DNA of 58,394 nucleotides from Pseudomonadota bacterium (GCA_021846225.1 JAJZCG010000001.1:79125-137518); one strand, 5' to 3'. Shown: positions 51,366 to 58,394, numbered from the stretch's first letter. The notes: generated by a model from the sequence alone, not told the origin. Made by a program: numbers and translations.

Positions 51366-52424
51366 ATGCCCGTACCTGTACCAGCGCCTGGCGTGATCTC
51401 GGGCCGCGCGGCGGCGATTTATGAGGAGCTGCTCGCCGGCATCGATGCGCGCAGCCCCAACACGGTCGCCACCGCGAATACGCGCATCACCGAAATGGCG
51501 ATGCTGGATTTATATGTGCGGCTGCAAAACACGGTGCTGGAGATGATGCCGGATACTGCCGTGGAAAATCTGCCGCGGATCGCCGTGGAATGGGGGGTGC
51601 CGCAGGTGCAGCCCTCGGCCGCGACGGGCAATTTGATCGTGACGGGCGGCAATACCACCGTGATCCCGATCGGCCTGCAATTCGCCGCCGCGAGTGGCCA
51701 GATTTATGCGACCACGGCGGCGGTGACGATCGGCAGCACGCTGACCGCCAGTGTGCCGGTGGCGGCGAGCATGGTGGGTGTGGCAGGGAATTTGGTCGCG
51801 GGGGCGCCGGTGAAGCTGGTGTCCTCGATCGGGCTGAGCTTGAATACCGTCGCGGTGGTGGACGGCAACGGTATTTCGGGTGGCGCGGATATCGAGAGCC
51901 TGGATTCCTGGCGGGCGCGGATTATGGCGCAGATCCGGCTGGAGCCGTCGGGCGGCAATTACGATGACTACGTGAAATGGGCGAAGGAAGCGCTGCCGGA
52001 TGTGCAGCTCGCCGCGTGCCCGCCGGCGGCGTGTGGCGGCGGGGTGGTGAGCGTGGTGATCGCGATGACGGGACTCGTGCCGCCGACGCCCGCGCAGATC
52101 GCGGCGGTGCTGGCGTATATCGAGACCAAGCGGCCGGTGGGGGCCACGAATATCACGGTATATGCCTGCGTGTTGAATGCGGTGAACGTGACGCTGCACC
52201 TGAACCCCGACACGGTGGATATTCGCGCCGCGGCCGCCGCCGCGCTGGCGCTGAGTTTTGCGCAGGATGCGGCGATTGGCGCGACGACGTATGTGACCAG
52301 GCTGGATGCGGCGATCAGCTCCTCCGACGGGGAATATAGTCACGAGATGAGCATTCCGGCTGCGGATGTGGCCGCGCCGAGCCTGTTCAGCCTGAACGTT
52401 TTGGGCGCGGTGAGTTTCGTATGA
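51366..52424 (+). CDS. Baseplate J-family wedge protein (Mu gp47)
   Basis: A 352-residue Baseplate_J protein. EMAMLDLYVRLQNTVLEMMPDTAVENLPRIAVEWGVP, ISGGADIESLDSWRARIMAQIRLEPSGGNYDDYVKWAKEALPDV and TKRPVGATNITVYA are family blocks. It forms the wedges of the contractile baseplate. It overlaps gp48 by four bases. Confidence 0.94.
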   Translation: MPVPVPAPGVISGRAAAIYEELLAGIDARSPNTVATANTRITEMAMLDLYVRLQNTVLEMMPDTAVENLPRIAVEWGVPQVQPSAATGNLIVTGGNTTVIPIGLQFAAASGQIYATTAAVTIGSTLTASVPVAASMVGVAGNLVAGAPVKLVSSIGLSLNTVAVVDGNGISGGADIESLDSWRARIMAQIRLEPSGGNYDDYVKWAKEALPDVQLAACPPAACGGGVVSVVIAMTGLVPPTPAQIAAVLAYIETKRPVGATNITVYACVLNAVNVTLHLNPDTVDIRAAAAAALALSFAQDAAIGATTYVTRLDAAISSSDGEYSHEMSIPAADVAAPSLFSLNVLGAVSFV

Positions 52425-53011
52425 GCCGTGGCCCTGACCAGGTGCTGACTGAGCTGCTGGCGATTTCACCACCGGGCGATGTGCTGCCCAGCGGGGATGC
52501 GGGCGCGATGTGGGCCAATTGGCTGCGGCCGTTCGCCAATGAAATATCGCTGTTTGAGGTGCTCGACGACGCGATGCTGGCCGAGGTTGACCCGGCCAGC
52601 GCGCAATATCTGCTGACCGATTACGAGCGTGTGCTGGGGCCCGACCCGTATGGCCGGGATGCGGGCAGCCTCACGATCGCGCAGCGCCAACAGCTCGCGC
52701 ATAGCCGGTGGACCGCGAAATATGGCGTGCGGCCAGCGGATTTTATCGCGCTCGCCGCAAGTTTTGGTGTGGCGATCAGCATCACGGAATTCGCGGATCT
52801 ACAGGTGAATTTTTTCGCGGATGCACAATGCGCCGATACGCCGATCCAGTTCACCTGGCAGGTGAACCTGCCCGCGAGTGTGATGGCGTATGCGTTCGCC
52901 AATGAATTTTCGGCCGGTGATCTCGTCTCTAGTTTTGAGCCGAGCAACGTGCAGAACGTGATCGCGGCACGCAATCCGGCGCAGCTGACTGTGGTTTTTA
53001 ATTATGCGTGA
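52421..53011 (+). CDS. Baseplate wedge protein YmfQ/DUF2313 (Mu gp48)
   Basis: A 196-residue DUF2313 protein: ELLAISPPGDVLPSGDAGAMWANWLRPFANE, DPASAQYLLTDYERVLGPDPYGR and TIAQRQQLAHSRWTAKYGVRPADFIALAA. It links the baseplate wedge to tail fibres; the fibre gene follows immediately. Confidence 0.92.
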   Translation: MSRGPDQVLTELLAISPPGDVLPSGDAGAMWANWLRPFANEISLFEVLDDAMLAEVDPASAQYLLTDYERVLGPDPYGRDAGSLTIAQRQQLAHSRWTAKYGVRPADFIALAASFGVAISITEFADLQVNFFADAQCADTPIQFTWQVNLPASVMAYAFANEFSAGDLVSSFEPSNVQNVIAARNPAQLTVVFNYA

Positions 53012-53019
53012 GGTAAGCA

Positions 53020-54153
53020 ATGTACTGGGTTAATGGCCTCTATACGATAACGGTTAACGGTGTGCCGCAGTTCCAGTCAGCCAACCCTGGCGCTGGGATT
53101 CCCAACGGCACGCAGGTGACGACCGCGTGGCTCAACGACGTGCAGGGTGAGGCGCTGAATGTGCTGAATTCCGCCGGGGTGGTGCCTGCGGTGAACACGC
53201 CGACGCAGGTGTTGCAAAGCCTGAAGCGGATTTTTGGCGGCAACCGCGCGGTGCTGGCGGCCAGTGCGGTGTTGACGGCGGATAATGCGGGGTTGGTGGT
53301 GGTGAACGCCGCGGCGGGAAATATCACGCTCACGCTGCCCGCCGCCGCCGGGGCTGGCGGCGCGCCGCTGAAATTTGTGTTCATGCGCACGGATACGAGC
53401 GCCAACACGGTGACGGTGCAGGATGCGGGCACCGATACGGACGCGCCGGGAGGTGCGACGGCTTTGCCGGTAGTGGCGGGGTCGCCGCTCTGGATCGAGA
53501 GTGATGGGGTGAGCGTTTGGGATGTGGTGCTGGGCAGCACCGGCGGGGCGGCGCCTGTGGAGGTTAAAACCGCCTCCTATGCGCTGGTGGCGGCCGATGC
53601 CGGGAAAGTACTGCTGGGCGACGGGACGTTGACGTTCACGCTGCCAAATAGCGGTGTGACGGCTGGGTATAAAGTCTCGATCGTCAACGAGACGGGTGTG
53701 GTGTCGATCAACCCCAACGGCAACGCGATTATCGATGCGCAGACGACGGGCAACAGCGTGCTGACCCTCCCCGCGCCTGGAGATTTCGTGACGCTGATTT
53801 TGGATGCGTCGCTGACCTATTGGCGGGTGTTGGCGGGGTCGGCGCCGGTGTTGGGTGCTGCGGTTGCGAGCGGCGTGGTGGCGGGGGGCGGGGCGGCATA
53901 TGTCAACCAAACCGCAGCTCGGGCGATTGGCACCGTCTACACCAACAGCGGGACGCGGCCATTAATGGTCGTGATTCTTAACAGCACCGCAGGCAGTCAA
54001 AGCGTAAGTTTTGCGGTCGCGGGCGTTGCTATCGCGGGCGGTGGCAGCGGCTCCACGGTGACAAAATCAGGCACGATCACCGCGATTGTGCCGGCTGGCG
54101 CGACCTACGAGCTGACCGGCGGCGGCGGTATCTCAACCTGGATGGAGCTTTAA
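53020..54153 (+). CDS. Tail fibre protein
   Basis: A 377-residue beta-rich fibre protein: YWVNGLYTITVNGVPQFQSANPGAGIPNGTQVTTAWLNDVQGEALNVL at the N-terminus is a baseplate-attachment region of Mu/P2-like fibres, followed by Gly/Thr/Val repeats (VSINPNGNAIIDAQTTGNSVLTLPAPGDFVTLI). The C-terminus ends GGGISTWMEL. Likely host-receptor binding. Confidence 0.8.
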   Translation: MYWVNGLYTITVNGVPQFQSANPGAGIPNGTQVTTAWLNDVQGEALNVLNSAGVVPAVNTPTQVLQSLKRIFGGNRAVLAASAVLTADNAGLVVVNAAAGNITLTLPAAAGAGGAPLKFVFMRTDTSANTVTVQDAGTDTDAPGGATALPVVAGSPLWIESDGVSVWDVVLGSTGGAAPVEVKTASYALVAADAGKVLLGDGTLTFTLPNSGVTAGYKVSIVNETGVVSINPNGNAIIDAQTTGNSVLTLPAPGDFVTLILDASLTYWRVLAGSAPVLGAAVASGVVAGGGAAYVNQTAARAIGTVYTNSGTRPLMVVILNSTAGSQSVSFAVAGVAIAGGGSGSTVTKSGTITAIVPAGATYELTGGGGISTWMEL

Positions 54154-54154
54154 A

Positions 54155-54664
54155 ATGCAATTTTATTTTGATCCCGCGACGGGGAAGCAATATGCGTTCG
54201 GGGATGATGTTATCTGCTCAGGCGCGCCGGGTGCCTATGTTTTTAGCGCGGCGCATGGCGTGGTGCTGGGGCCGTATCCGGCCACGCTGACGCCCGGCAC
54301 CGCGCCGTTTATCGCGCCCCCGCTCGCCACCGTGCAGACCGCGCAGATCGGCGCGATCAATGCTGCTTGCCAGACCACGCTGGCGGCGATTGTGGCGGCT
54401 TATCCAGATTTGGAGGTGGCCACCTGGCCGCAGCAATACGCCGAGGCACAGGCGGTGACGGCCAGCTCCACCGCGCCGACGCCGATCCTCTCCGCGATTG
54501 CCGCGGCCTCCGGCGCTACCGTCACCAGCCTCGCGGCGGGGGTTATCGCCAAAGCCGCGGCGTATCTGGCGGCCAGCGGGGCGGCTATTGGTAAGCGCCA
54601 GGCGCTCACGGCGCGGATTATGGGCGCCACTACCGCCGCGGCTGCGCAGGCGGTGGTGTGGTGA
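54155..54664 (+). CDS. Probable tail-fibre assembly chaperone
   Basis: A 169-residue protein directly after the fibre gene. MQFYFDPATGKQYAFGDD and the helical IGAINAACQTTLAAIVAAYPDLEVATWPQQYAEAQAV segment (TWPxQ-x-E-A) resemble tail fibre assembly proteins. The C-terminus is Ala-rich and helical. Function inferred from pattern and location. Confidence 0.65.
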   Translation: MQFYFDPATGKQYAFGDDVICSGAPGAYVFSAAHGVVLGPYPATLTPGTAPFIAPPLATVQTAQIGAINAACQTTLAAIVAAYPDLEVATWPQQYAEAQAVTASSTAPTPILSAIAAASGATVTSLAAGVIAKAAAYLAASGAAIGKRQALTARIMGATTAAAAQAVVW

Positions 54665-54993
54665 TCCGGAGCGCGGTGGTCAGCTATTGCGAGACTGTCG
54701 GGATACAGCTCGATGAGCTGCTCTGCGCGATTATTTTTGGTGTGCGGGGGATGACGATATCGCTGCATGCGGCGCTGGAAGAGGCCACGGGTGCGCGCTG
54801 GGCGTGCTGGCTGTGCGATTTTCTCAGTTTTTGGGTGCAGCGGCATCATTGCGCGGACCAGCGGCGCGGGCTGCCGATGGGGGGTGAGAACTATTTGAGG
54901 GCCATTGCCGGGCTGTTGCTGCTGTGCGTGCTGCTATGGCTGGCCGTTTTGGGCGGATTAAGGCTGATTTGGTGGGGGTTTAATCTTGCCTGA
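54661..54993 (+). CDS. Small membrane protein in the fibre region, unknown
   Basis: A 110-residue protein from GTG 54661 overlapping the previous stop. A soluble N-terminal half with several Cys (ARWACWLCDFLSFWVQRHHCAD) is followed by a membrane helix (IAGLLLLCVLLWLAVLGGLRL). Odd for a virion fibre region: it may be a lysogenic or superinfection-exclusion gene. No match recognised. Confidence 0.55.
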   Translation: MIRSAVVSYCETVGIQLDELLCAIIFGVRGMTISLHAALEEATGARWACWLCDFLSFWVQRHHCADQRRGLPMGGENYLRAIAGLLLLCVLLWLAVLGGLRLIWWGFNLA

Positions 54994-55348
54994 CATCCGG
55001 ATTAAACGCGGGCAGCCGCTGATTTTCACTGACGTGTGCGCGAATGCCGATGGCAGCGCATTTGACCTGACCCAAGTGCAGTTGAGCGGGATGATTCGTG
55101 ATTCGCGCGATAATCTGCTCGGGGTGTTGAGTTTCACCCTTGGGGTTCCGGGCACCTACACGGCGATCTGCGCCGTAACGGCGGGGTGGCCAGAGGGGAT
55201 GCACAAGCTGGATATCGCGTTCAGCGCGCTGGCCAGCGGCTATGTGGTGTATAGTGAGACGATGCCGGTTTATGTGGAGCGCGCAGTGACGATCCTCTCG
55301 CCTGATCCGGCCGCGCCAAACCCCGTGACAGATGGATTGCCAAACTGA
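54986..55348 (+). CDS. Beta-sandwich phage protein of the fibre region
   Basis: A 120-residue protein from TTG 54986: MPDIRIKRGQPLIFTDVCANADGSAFDLTQVQLSGMIRD, with an Ig-like beta-sandwich pattern. Such proteins occur next to fibre genes in other phages, probably as fibre or baseplate ornaments. Overlaps the membrane protein gene by eight bases. Confidence 0.6.
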   Translation: MPDIRIKRGQPLIFTDVCANADGSAFDLTQVQLSGMIRDSRDNLLGVLSFTLGVPGTYTAICAVTAGWPEGMHKLDIAFSALASGYVVYSETMPVYVERAVTILSPDPAAPNPVTDGLPN

Positions 55349-55632
55349 TGAGTGGCACGATTTTAGCCCCCGCCAGTATCACCCGCACGCAGGCTGGTGT
55401 CAGCGTGCCTGTGGAGGTGGTTTCCGGGGCCGTGGGCGCGCCGCCGCCTGGGATTCCGCCGTATCCGCTGGCTAGTGATCCGGCGCAGAGCTGGTATCTG
55501 ACGTATGTGGGCGGTGTTTTAAGCTGGGTGCAGACCAATGCGTCCCCGGCGCTGGCGGTGTTGGCACTGGAGGATGCGCGCGGCCTTTTCCTGCTGGAGG
55601 ACGGGGCTGGATTTTTGTTGTTGGAGGCGTAG
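55348..55632 (+). CDS. Small fibre-region protein, unknown
   Basis: A 94-residue protein, MSGTILAPASITRTQAGVSVPVEVV, Pro/Gly-rich, ending LALEDARGLFLLEDGAGFLLLEA where the phrase L-E-D-G/A-x-x-F-L-L occurs twice, a pattern common in short phage tail proteins. It overlaps the upstream stop by one base. Confidence 0.55.
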   Translation: MSGTILAPASITRTQAGVSVPVEVVSGAVGAPPPGIPPYPLASDPAQSWYLTYVGGVLSWVQTNASPALAVLALEDARGLFLLEDGAGFLLLEA

Positions 55633-56607
55633 ATGACCGATCAATCCGTGATGCAGCTCACTCAGATTTTGTACAAGCCGGGTTTGTTGATACCCGCAGT
55701 TGACCCCACGGCGCCCCCGGGCCTCAAAAATGTGGCATTGCCGGTGAGCCAGTTGCCGGGTGGGACGGCGGATGCGCCGATTGTTGAGTTGACGGGCAAC
55801 ACCGGGTTGACCCGCGCGGCGCATGACGGCGCGGTGCTCGTGTGTCTGGCGCCGCTCACGTTGAGTGCCAATTTCGCGACGGCCGGGCTGGGGTTTGAGT
55901 GCGATATCGTCAACCTCTCCTCGGGTAACGTGGTGATGGGGAGTGGGATTACGGTGGGCAATGGCGCACCTGTGCTGGTGCCGGGAGGCGAGGCGCGGGT
56001 GCGTGGGCTGCCAGGTGTGGCGGGTGGTGTGGTGTTTTGGGCGGGCGTCGATGTGGCCAGCACGGCGCCGGCATTGACGGTGGCGCTCATCGGCAACACC
56101 ACGGCCGGGACGGCGATCTTGGTCAGTGGCGCGTATTTCAACGATGTGCCGGTGGCACTGGATTACAGCACAAATGGTGGCACCACCTGGGTGGCGGCGG
56201 TTGCGCCCACGATCAGCGCCGGGGCGTTCAGCTTCGGGATTTCGGGTGGATTGCCCGCCGGGGCGTATAGCCTGCTGGTGCGGGACCATAATGCGCTGAG
56301 TGTCGTGGGCGCGTCCAACGCGTTCACGGTTGCGGGCAATTCCCTCACTGTCAGCGCACCGGGTACGGGCGTGGCTGGGACGGCATTGGCGGTTTCTGGG
56401 AGTGTATGGCCGGTCTCTGATTCGGTGCAGATCGCACTCGCCACGTCGTCACTTGTCGCGCCCACTTCCGGCTATGTGGCGGCGGCAAACAGTGGCGGCA
56501 TGCTCTCGGGCAGCCTCACGCCAGTTGCCGCAGGCACCTATTACGTGTGGGCTAATGACCTGGTGACGGCGCTGACGGCGGTGTCTGGGCCGATCGCTGT
56601 GACGTAA
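55633..56607 (+). CDS. Probable receptor-binding/tail protein with Ig-like repeats
   Basis: A 324-residue protein starting MTDQSVMQLTQILYKPGLLIPAVDPTAP. Residues about 150-240 and 240-324 form two Ig-like beta domains of similar plan (YFNDVPVALDYSTNGGTTWVAA ... ISGGLPAGAYSLLVRDHNALSVVGASNAFTV; WPVSDSVQIAL ... VAAGTYYVWANDLVTALTAVSGPIAVT). Likely a surface-exposed adhesin of the virion. Last gene of the tail operon. Confidence 0.65.
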   Translation: MTDQSVMQLTQILYKPGLLIPAVDPTAPPGLKNVALPVSQLPGGTADAPIVELTGNTGLTRAAHDGAVLVCLAPLTLSANFATAGLGFECDIVNLSSGNVVMGSGITVGNGAPVLVPGGEARVRGLPGVAGGVVFWAGVDVASTAPALTVALIGNTTAGTAILVSGAYFNDVPVALDYSTNGGTTWVAAVAPTISAGAFSFGISGGLPAGAYSLLVRDHNALSVVGASNAFTVAGNSLTVSAPGTGVAGTALAVSGSVWPVSDSVQIALATSSLVAPTSGYVAAANSGGMLSGSLTPVAAGTYYVWANDLVTALTAVSGPIAVT

Positions 56608-56641
56608 TGGCTGGGCGGAGCACGGCGCGGCGATTTTGTTG

Positions 56642-56670
56642 TTGACGAATGCGCACACTGTGCGTATAAA
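56642..56670 (+). promoter_or_regulatory. Strong promoter with palindromic operator in its spacer
   Basis: TTGACG (56642-56647), 17 bases, then TATAAA (56665-56670) is close to the sigma-70 consensus. The spacer contains CGCACA-C-TGTGCG (56652-56664), a perfect six-base inverted repeat that ends against the -10 box. A repressor bound here would block polymerase. The only DNA-binding protein in the operon is the HTH protein at its end. Confidence 0.75.
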
Positions 56671-56716
56671 TGACTCACCGAGACGCAATCAAGCGCCGGG
56701 AACGAGGACAGAGACA

Positions 56717-57064
56717 ATGAACACCACCACCGAATTTAACCACGACGCCGATTGCTCCAGCGACGCAGAACGCGACGCACGCATGGAAAAATACGCCGCC
56801 GCAAGAAATGAGTTTTTAGGGGCGTACCAAGCGGTTGCGGCGTTCCGCGAAAGCCGCGATTTTCATTGCGCACGCCGCCCCAGCAATTTGGCGTTTCGCG
56901 TAAATTTCACGGCAGAGGGCGCCGATTTGGTGGCTAATTTTTGGGCCAAAAAACCGGCCTACCACGCCGCAAAGAGCGCTTTTCGCGCCGTTGATTCTAG
57001 CCCCCGCCTGGGATTTCCGATTTGCGCCCGGTTCAACCGGGCGTACAAAATTGCAAACGGCTAG
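56717..57064 (+). CDS. 115-residue accessory protein, unknown
   Basis: First gene of the right-end operon, from ATG 56717, about 40 bases after the predicted transcription start. The product (MNTTTEFNHDADCSSDAERDARMEK) has an acidic N-terminus and a basic, aromatic C-terminal half (SNLAFRVNFTAEGADLVANFWAKKPAYHAAKSAF). No family recognised. Codon use and spacing differ from the tail genes before it, as expected for a moron. Confidence 0.6.
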   Translation: MNTTTEFNHDADCSSDAERDARMEKYAAARNEFLGAYQAVAAFRESRDFHCARRPSNLAFRVNFTAEGADLVANFWAKKPAYHAAKSAFRAVDSSPRLGFPICARFNRAYKIANG

Positions 57065-57078
57065 AGGAGACCGGCAGT

Positions 57079-57480
57079 ATGCGCGTTGTATTGCACCAAA
57101 AAATCCGCCGCACCCAGCCGTTAGATCGTTGGAACGGCTCTACGCGGTTCCAACTAAACGGTGCCCAGAACGTGCGTACCTCGCACTACCGGACCGTAAA
57201 AACAGAGCGTGACGTTGATCTCGCGCTGCTGGACGAACCTGAAATCGCGGTGCTGGAATCTATCCGCGCTGGCGGGAAATACGAGGCAGTGCAGTTGTTT
57301 TATCTGCGTCAGGTGGACCAGTTCGAGCGCGTCCGCCCCCCTGAGTTTGATTTAGAGGCGGACCAAATCCCTCTGCACCGCTGGTTGCGGAAATACGTCG
57401 AACGTTTGAGACTGCAACACGGCGCGACCGCTTTCCAGCCCGTTTCTAATATAAAAATTTACGATTGGATCGAATTATGA
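57079..57480 (+). CDS. 133-residue accessory protein, unknown
   Basis: From ATG 57079 behind AGAGGAGAC: MRVVLHQKIRRTQPLDRWNGSTRFQLNG, then LLDEPEIAVLESIRAGGKYEAVQLFYLRQ. Mixed alpha/beta, basic N-terminus, no known family. It overlaps the downstream HTH gene by four bases (ATGA), so the two are translated together. Candidate inhibitor, toxin or host-modifying factor; nothing in the sequence decides. Confidence 0.6.
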   Translation: MRVVLHQKIRRTQPLDRWNGSTRFQLNGAQNVRTSHYRTVKTERDVDLALLDEPEIAVLESIRAGGKYEAVQLFYLRQVDQFERVRPPEFDLEADQIPLHRWLRKYVERLRLQHGATAFQPVSNIKIYDWIEL

Positions 57481-57680
57481 CCCCCGCCGAATTCCTCGCC
57501 GCGCGCACTGGCCTGGGGCTAACCCAGGGCGCACTGGCAACCGTAATCGGCGTGGGCCGCCGTACAGTGCAGAGCTGGGAGGCCGAGGACCGGGAAATCC
57601 CCGAGCCTGTAGCCCGGCTGCTGCGCGCGGCAGTAGCCCATCCCGAGGTGTTGGAGTGGATTACGGCGGGGCGATCGTAA
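57477..57680 (+). CDS. 67-residue HTH protein, probable operon autorepressor
   Basis: A compact XRE-type HTH: MTPAEFLAARTGLGLTQGALATVIGVGRRTVQSWEAEDREIPEPVARLLRAAV. It is the last gene of the right-end operon, whose promoter contains a palindrome fit for a small HTH dimer. Size, position and SWE-x-x-x-R-x-I-P pattern are like Aca proteins that repress anti-CRISPR operons, or antitoxins of HigA type. Confidence 0.75.
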   Translation: MTPAEFLAARTGLGLTQGALATVIGVGRRTVQSWEAEDREIPEPVARLLRAAVAHPEVLEWITAGRS

Positions 57681-57839
57681 ACGCGAGACCGAGCAGATTA
57701 AGGCGCCGTTAAGGCGCGCCCAGAACTCGCCCAAACCGACCACTAGAAACAATTTGCCCTCTCCGTTTGATCCCAAAAATTCCTCAATGTTAGGGGAAAT
57801 CTCGAATCTCTGTTAGTCGGGGGATGCAATTTTCCGAAT

Positions 57840-57875
57840 TTCAAATTTATGGTGTCATAATTCAAATTATTGGTG
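57840..57875 (+). repeat. Paired direct repeats, candidate transposase end-binding sites
   Basis: TTCAAATTTATGGTG (57840-57854) and TTCAAATTATTGGTG (57861-57875) share 13 of 15 bases and start 21 bp apart, two helical turns. Mu carries directly repeated MuA sites at similar spacing next to its right end. The prophage right end is therefore probably shortly after 57,875. Confidence 0.45.
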
Positions 57876-58008
57876 GCCCGCTACAGCGGTGTGGGTATTC
57901 CGGTTGCGTCGTTTGTGGGGCAAGGTCAGAAGCACAGGCATCGCGGTTGTTAGAAATCGCGGCTTGGTTGGTATGACGAAATTCAAGAGTGAGAGTTGAA
58001 TCCTGCGC

Positions 58009-58058
58009 TTCATGACAGGTTTGAGTCCGGAGGAGAGGCTTCCGGGGCCTGTCATGAA
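58009..58058. repeat. 50-base hairpin with an 11-bp outer stem
   Basis: TTCATGACAGG (58009-58019) and CCTGTCATGAA (58048-58058) are perfect inverted repeats; inside them CCGGA (58027-58031) and TCCGG (58041-58045) can form a second stem. There is no T-run, so it is not a standard terminator. It may be a host dispersed palindrome or part of a small RNA downstream of the RND gene. Confidence 0.7.
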
Positions 58059-58220
58059 GAAGTACCACGGATATCAATGTGCCTCTCGCGATATCCCGTT
58101 CGACAGGCTTGTGCTGCCGTAAGCGAATGTCGCGCGTGTGAACCCCGGCTGGCTGATAATCCTCAGATCATAGAGTAATCGAAATAATAAATAATTACGA
58201 TACAGGTATAACAATTACAA

Positions 58221-58394
58221 TTAATCCGGGCCGCCATTGCGCGCGCGCAGCAGCCAGAGCAGCACGGGGAGAGCCAGGAGTACCATTGGGAACTGGACCA
58301 GGAGTCCTGAGATGATGGCGATTGCGAGTGGTTGTTGCATTCCGGCTCCCTGGCCGAGGTCGAGCGCGAGGGGGAGGAGTGTGAGGATGGCTGC
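58221..58394 (-). CDS. RND efflux transporter permease, C-terminal end (partial)
   Basis: The minus-strand frame is open to the window edge and stops at 58221. The visible 57 residues, AAILTLLPLALDLGQGAGM then QQPLAIAIISGLLVQFPMV and LLALPVLLWLLRARNGG, match the last two membrane helices of HAE/HME RND permeases (the A-L-L-P-L-A-L-G-x-G-A-E-M-Q-x-P-L-A-I-A pattern). It pumps metals or toxic organic compounds; with the copper genes on the other side of the prophage, a metal substrate is possible. Confidence 0.75.
   Translation of the reverse strand, partial: AAILTLLPLALDLGQGAGMQQPLAIAIISGLLVQFPMVLLALPVLLWLLRARNGGPD

Larger units (their letters stand above)
19162..57880. mobile_element. Mu-like transposable prophage (boundaries approximate)
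   Basis: Gene content and order follow phage Mu closely: divergent repressor and ner, A and B transposition genes, gam, gemA, mor, lysis genes, gp25-gp30, G, I/Z, T, gp35-gp38, L, M, gp41, tape measure, N, P, gp45-gp48, tail fibres and a right-end accessory cassette. About 38.7 kb is spanned, near the size of Mu. No essential gene looks broken, so it may be inducible. The coordinates cover the outermost supported genes and the right-end repeat pair; exact ends and the 5-bp target duplication were not identified. Confidence 0.9.
57681..58220. other. 540-base gene-free region holding the prophage right end
   Basis: No credible gene lies here; the ORFs on the minus strand at 57,862-58,077 have no ribosome sites or family likeness. 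The region contains the TTCAAATT repeat pair, the 58,009-58,058 hairpin, a GGATATC/GATATCC inverted repeat (58,069-58,075 and 58,090-58,096) and an AT-rich stretch (58,160-58,222). The phage-host junction must lie within it. Confidence 0.6.

Noticed and set aside
57862-58077. Two overlapping minus-strand ORFs (62 and 71 aa) after the last prophage gene.
   Set aside because: No ribosome-binding site, no plausible protein features, and they run over the repeat pair and hairpin.
18831-58115. Possible 5-bp target duplication GGCTT next to a TG on the left (18830-18834) and after a CA on the right (near 58,105).
   Set aside because: With dozens of TG/CA pairs in both flanks one such match is expected by chance, and the adjoining sequences do not resemble inverted ends of each other.
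1-58394. CRISPR arrays, insertion sequences and rRNA or complete tRNA genes.
   Set aside because: I looked for regularly spaced repeats, IS-type transposase genes and conserved RNA motifs and saw none apart from the Mu-type transposase and the tRNA-like fragment listed.

Overview
The window looks like chromosomal DNA of a GC-rich alphaproteobacterium, most likely an acidophilic member of the Acetobacteraceae (Acidocella/Acidiphilium-like). This rests on the short prolyl-tRNA synthetase without an editing insert, the NDUFA12 - MlaD - DUF2155 trio, and a stand-alone TSCPD protein related to ribonucleotide reductase. The taxon is inferred from gene content only.

Layout. Positions 1-13,000 are host housekeeping genes: the end of a membrane acyltransferase, proS, a LolC/LolD lipoprotein exporter, a convergent cluster (proline iminopeptidase, a DegT-type sugar aminotransferase, a WbpM/CapD-type sugar dehydratase), RidA with an RNR-like TSCPD protein behind two NrdR-like boxes, NDUFA12/mlaD/DUF2155, and an OmpA-type porin with a clear terminator. 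Positions 13,150-18,690 are a copper-handling island: a CopA-type P1B ATPase divergent from csoR with a palindromic operator between them, a small Cys/Met-containing exported protein, a Tat-exported multicopper oxidase, and a SHOCT/YHS membrane pair behind an FNR-like box. The window ends in the C-terminus of an RND efflux pump (58,221-58,394, minus strand).

Between the copper island and the RND gene lies an apparently intact Mu-like transposable prophage (about 19.16-57.9 kb, close to Mu in size and order). It runs: repressor and a co-transcribed secreted protein (minus strand); Ner, ParB-like protein, MuA, MuB, Gam, GemA and Mor (early/middle); endolysin, membrane proteins and Rz/Rz1 spanins; gp25-gp27-like proteins, an Rmf-like protein, terminase, portal, gp30, gpG; a regulatory/accessory block with terminator; protease with nested scaffold, cement and major capsid proteins; gp35-gp38; sheath, tube and tail assembly chaperone with a TTTTTTG -1 frameshift site; tape measure, gpN, gpP, gp45-48; a variable tail-fibre region; and a right-end accessory operon. 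Most genes overlap by 1-4 bases (ATGA, GTGA, TTGA), implying translational coupling over long transcripts.

The most interesting parts are two accessory loci. At the right end, a consensus-like promoter carrying a palindrome between its -35 and -10 boxes drives two genes I do not recognise and then a 67-aa HTH protein; this resembles the layout of anti-CRISPR/Aca operons. Between gpG and the protease, where Pseudomonas Mu-like phages carry anti-CRISPR genes, sit two small ORFs and an XRE regulator. Other notable points are a shared motif upstream of both the lysis and head operons (candidate late promoters), 11-bp phased operators before ner, a nuclease-like C-terminus on gp30, and several microproteins. 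I could not define attL/attR or a target-site duplication.
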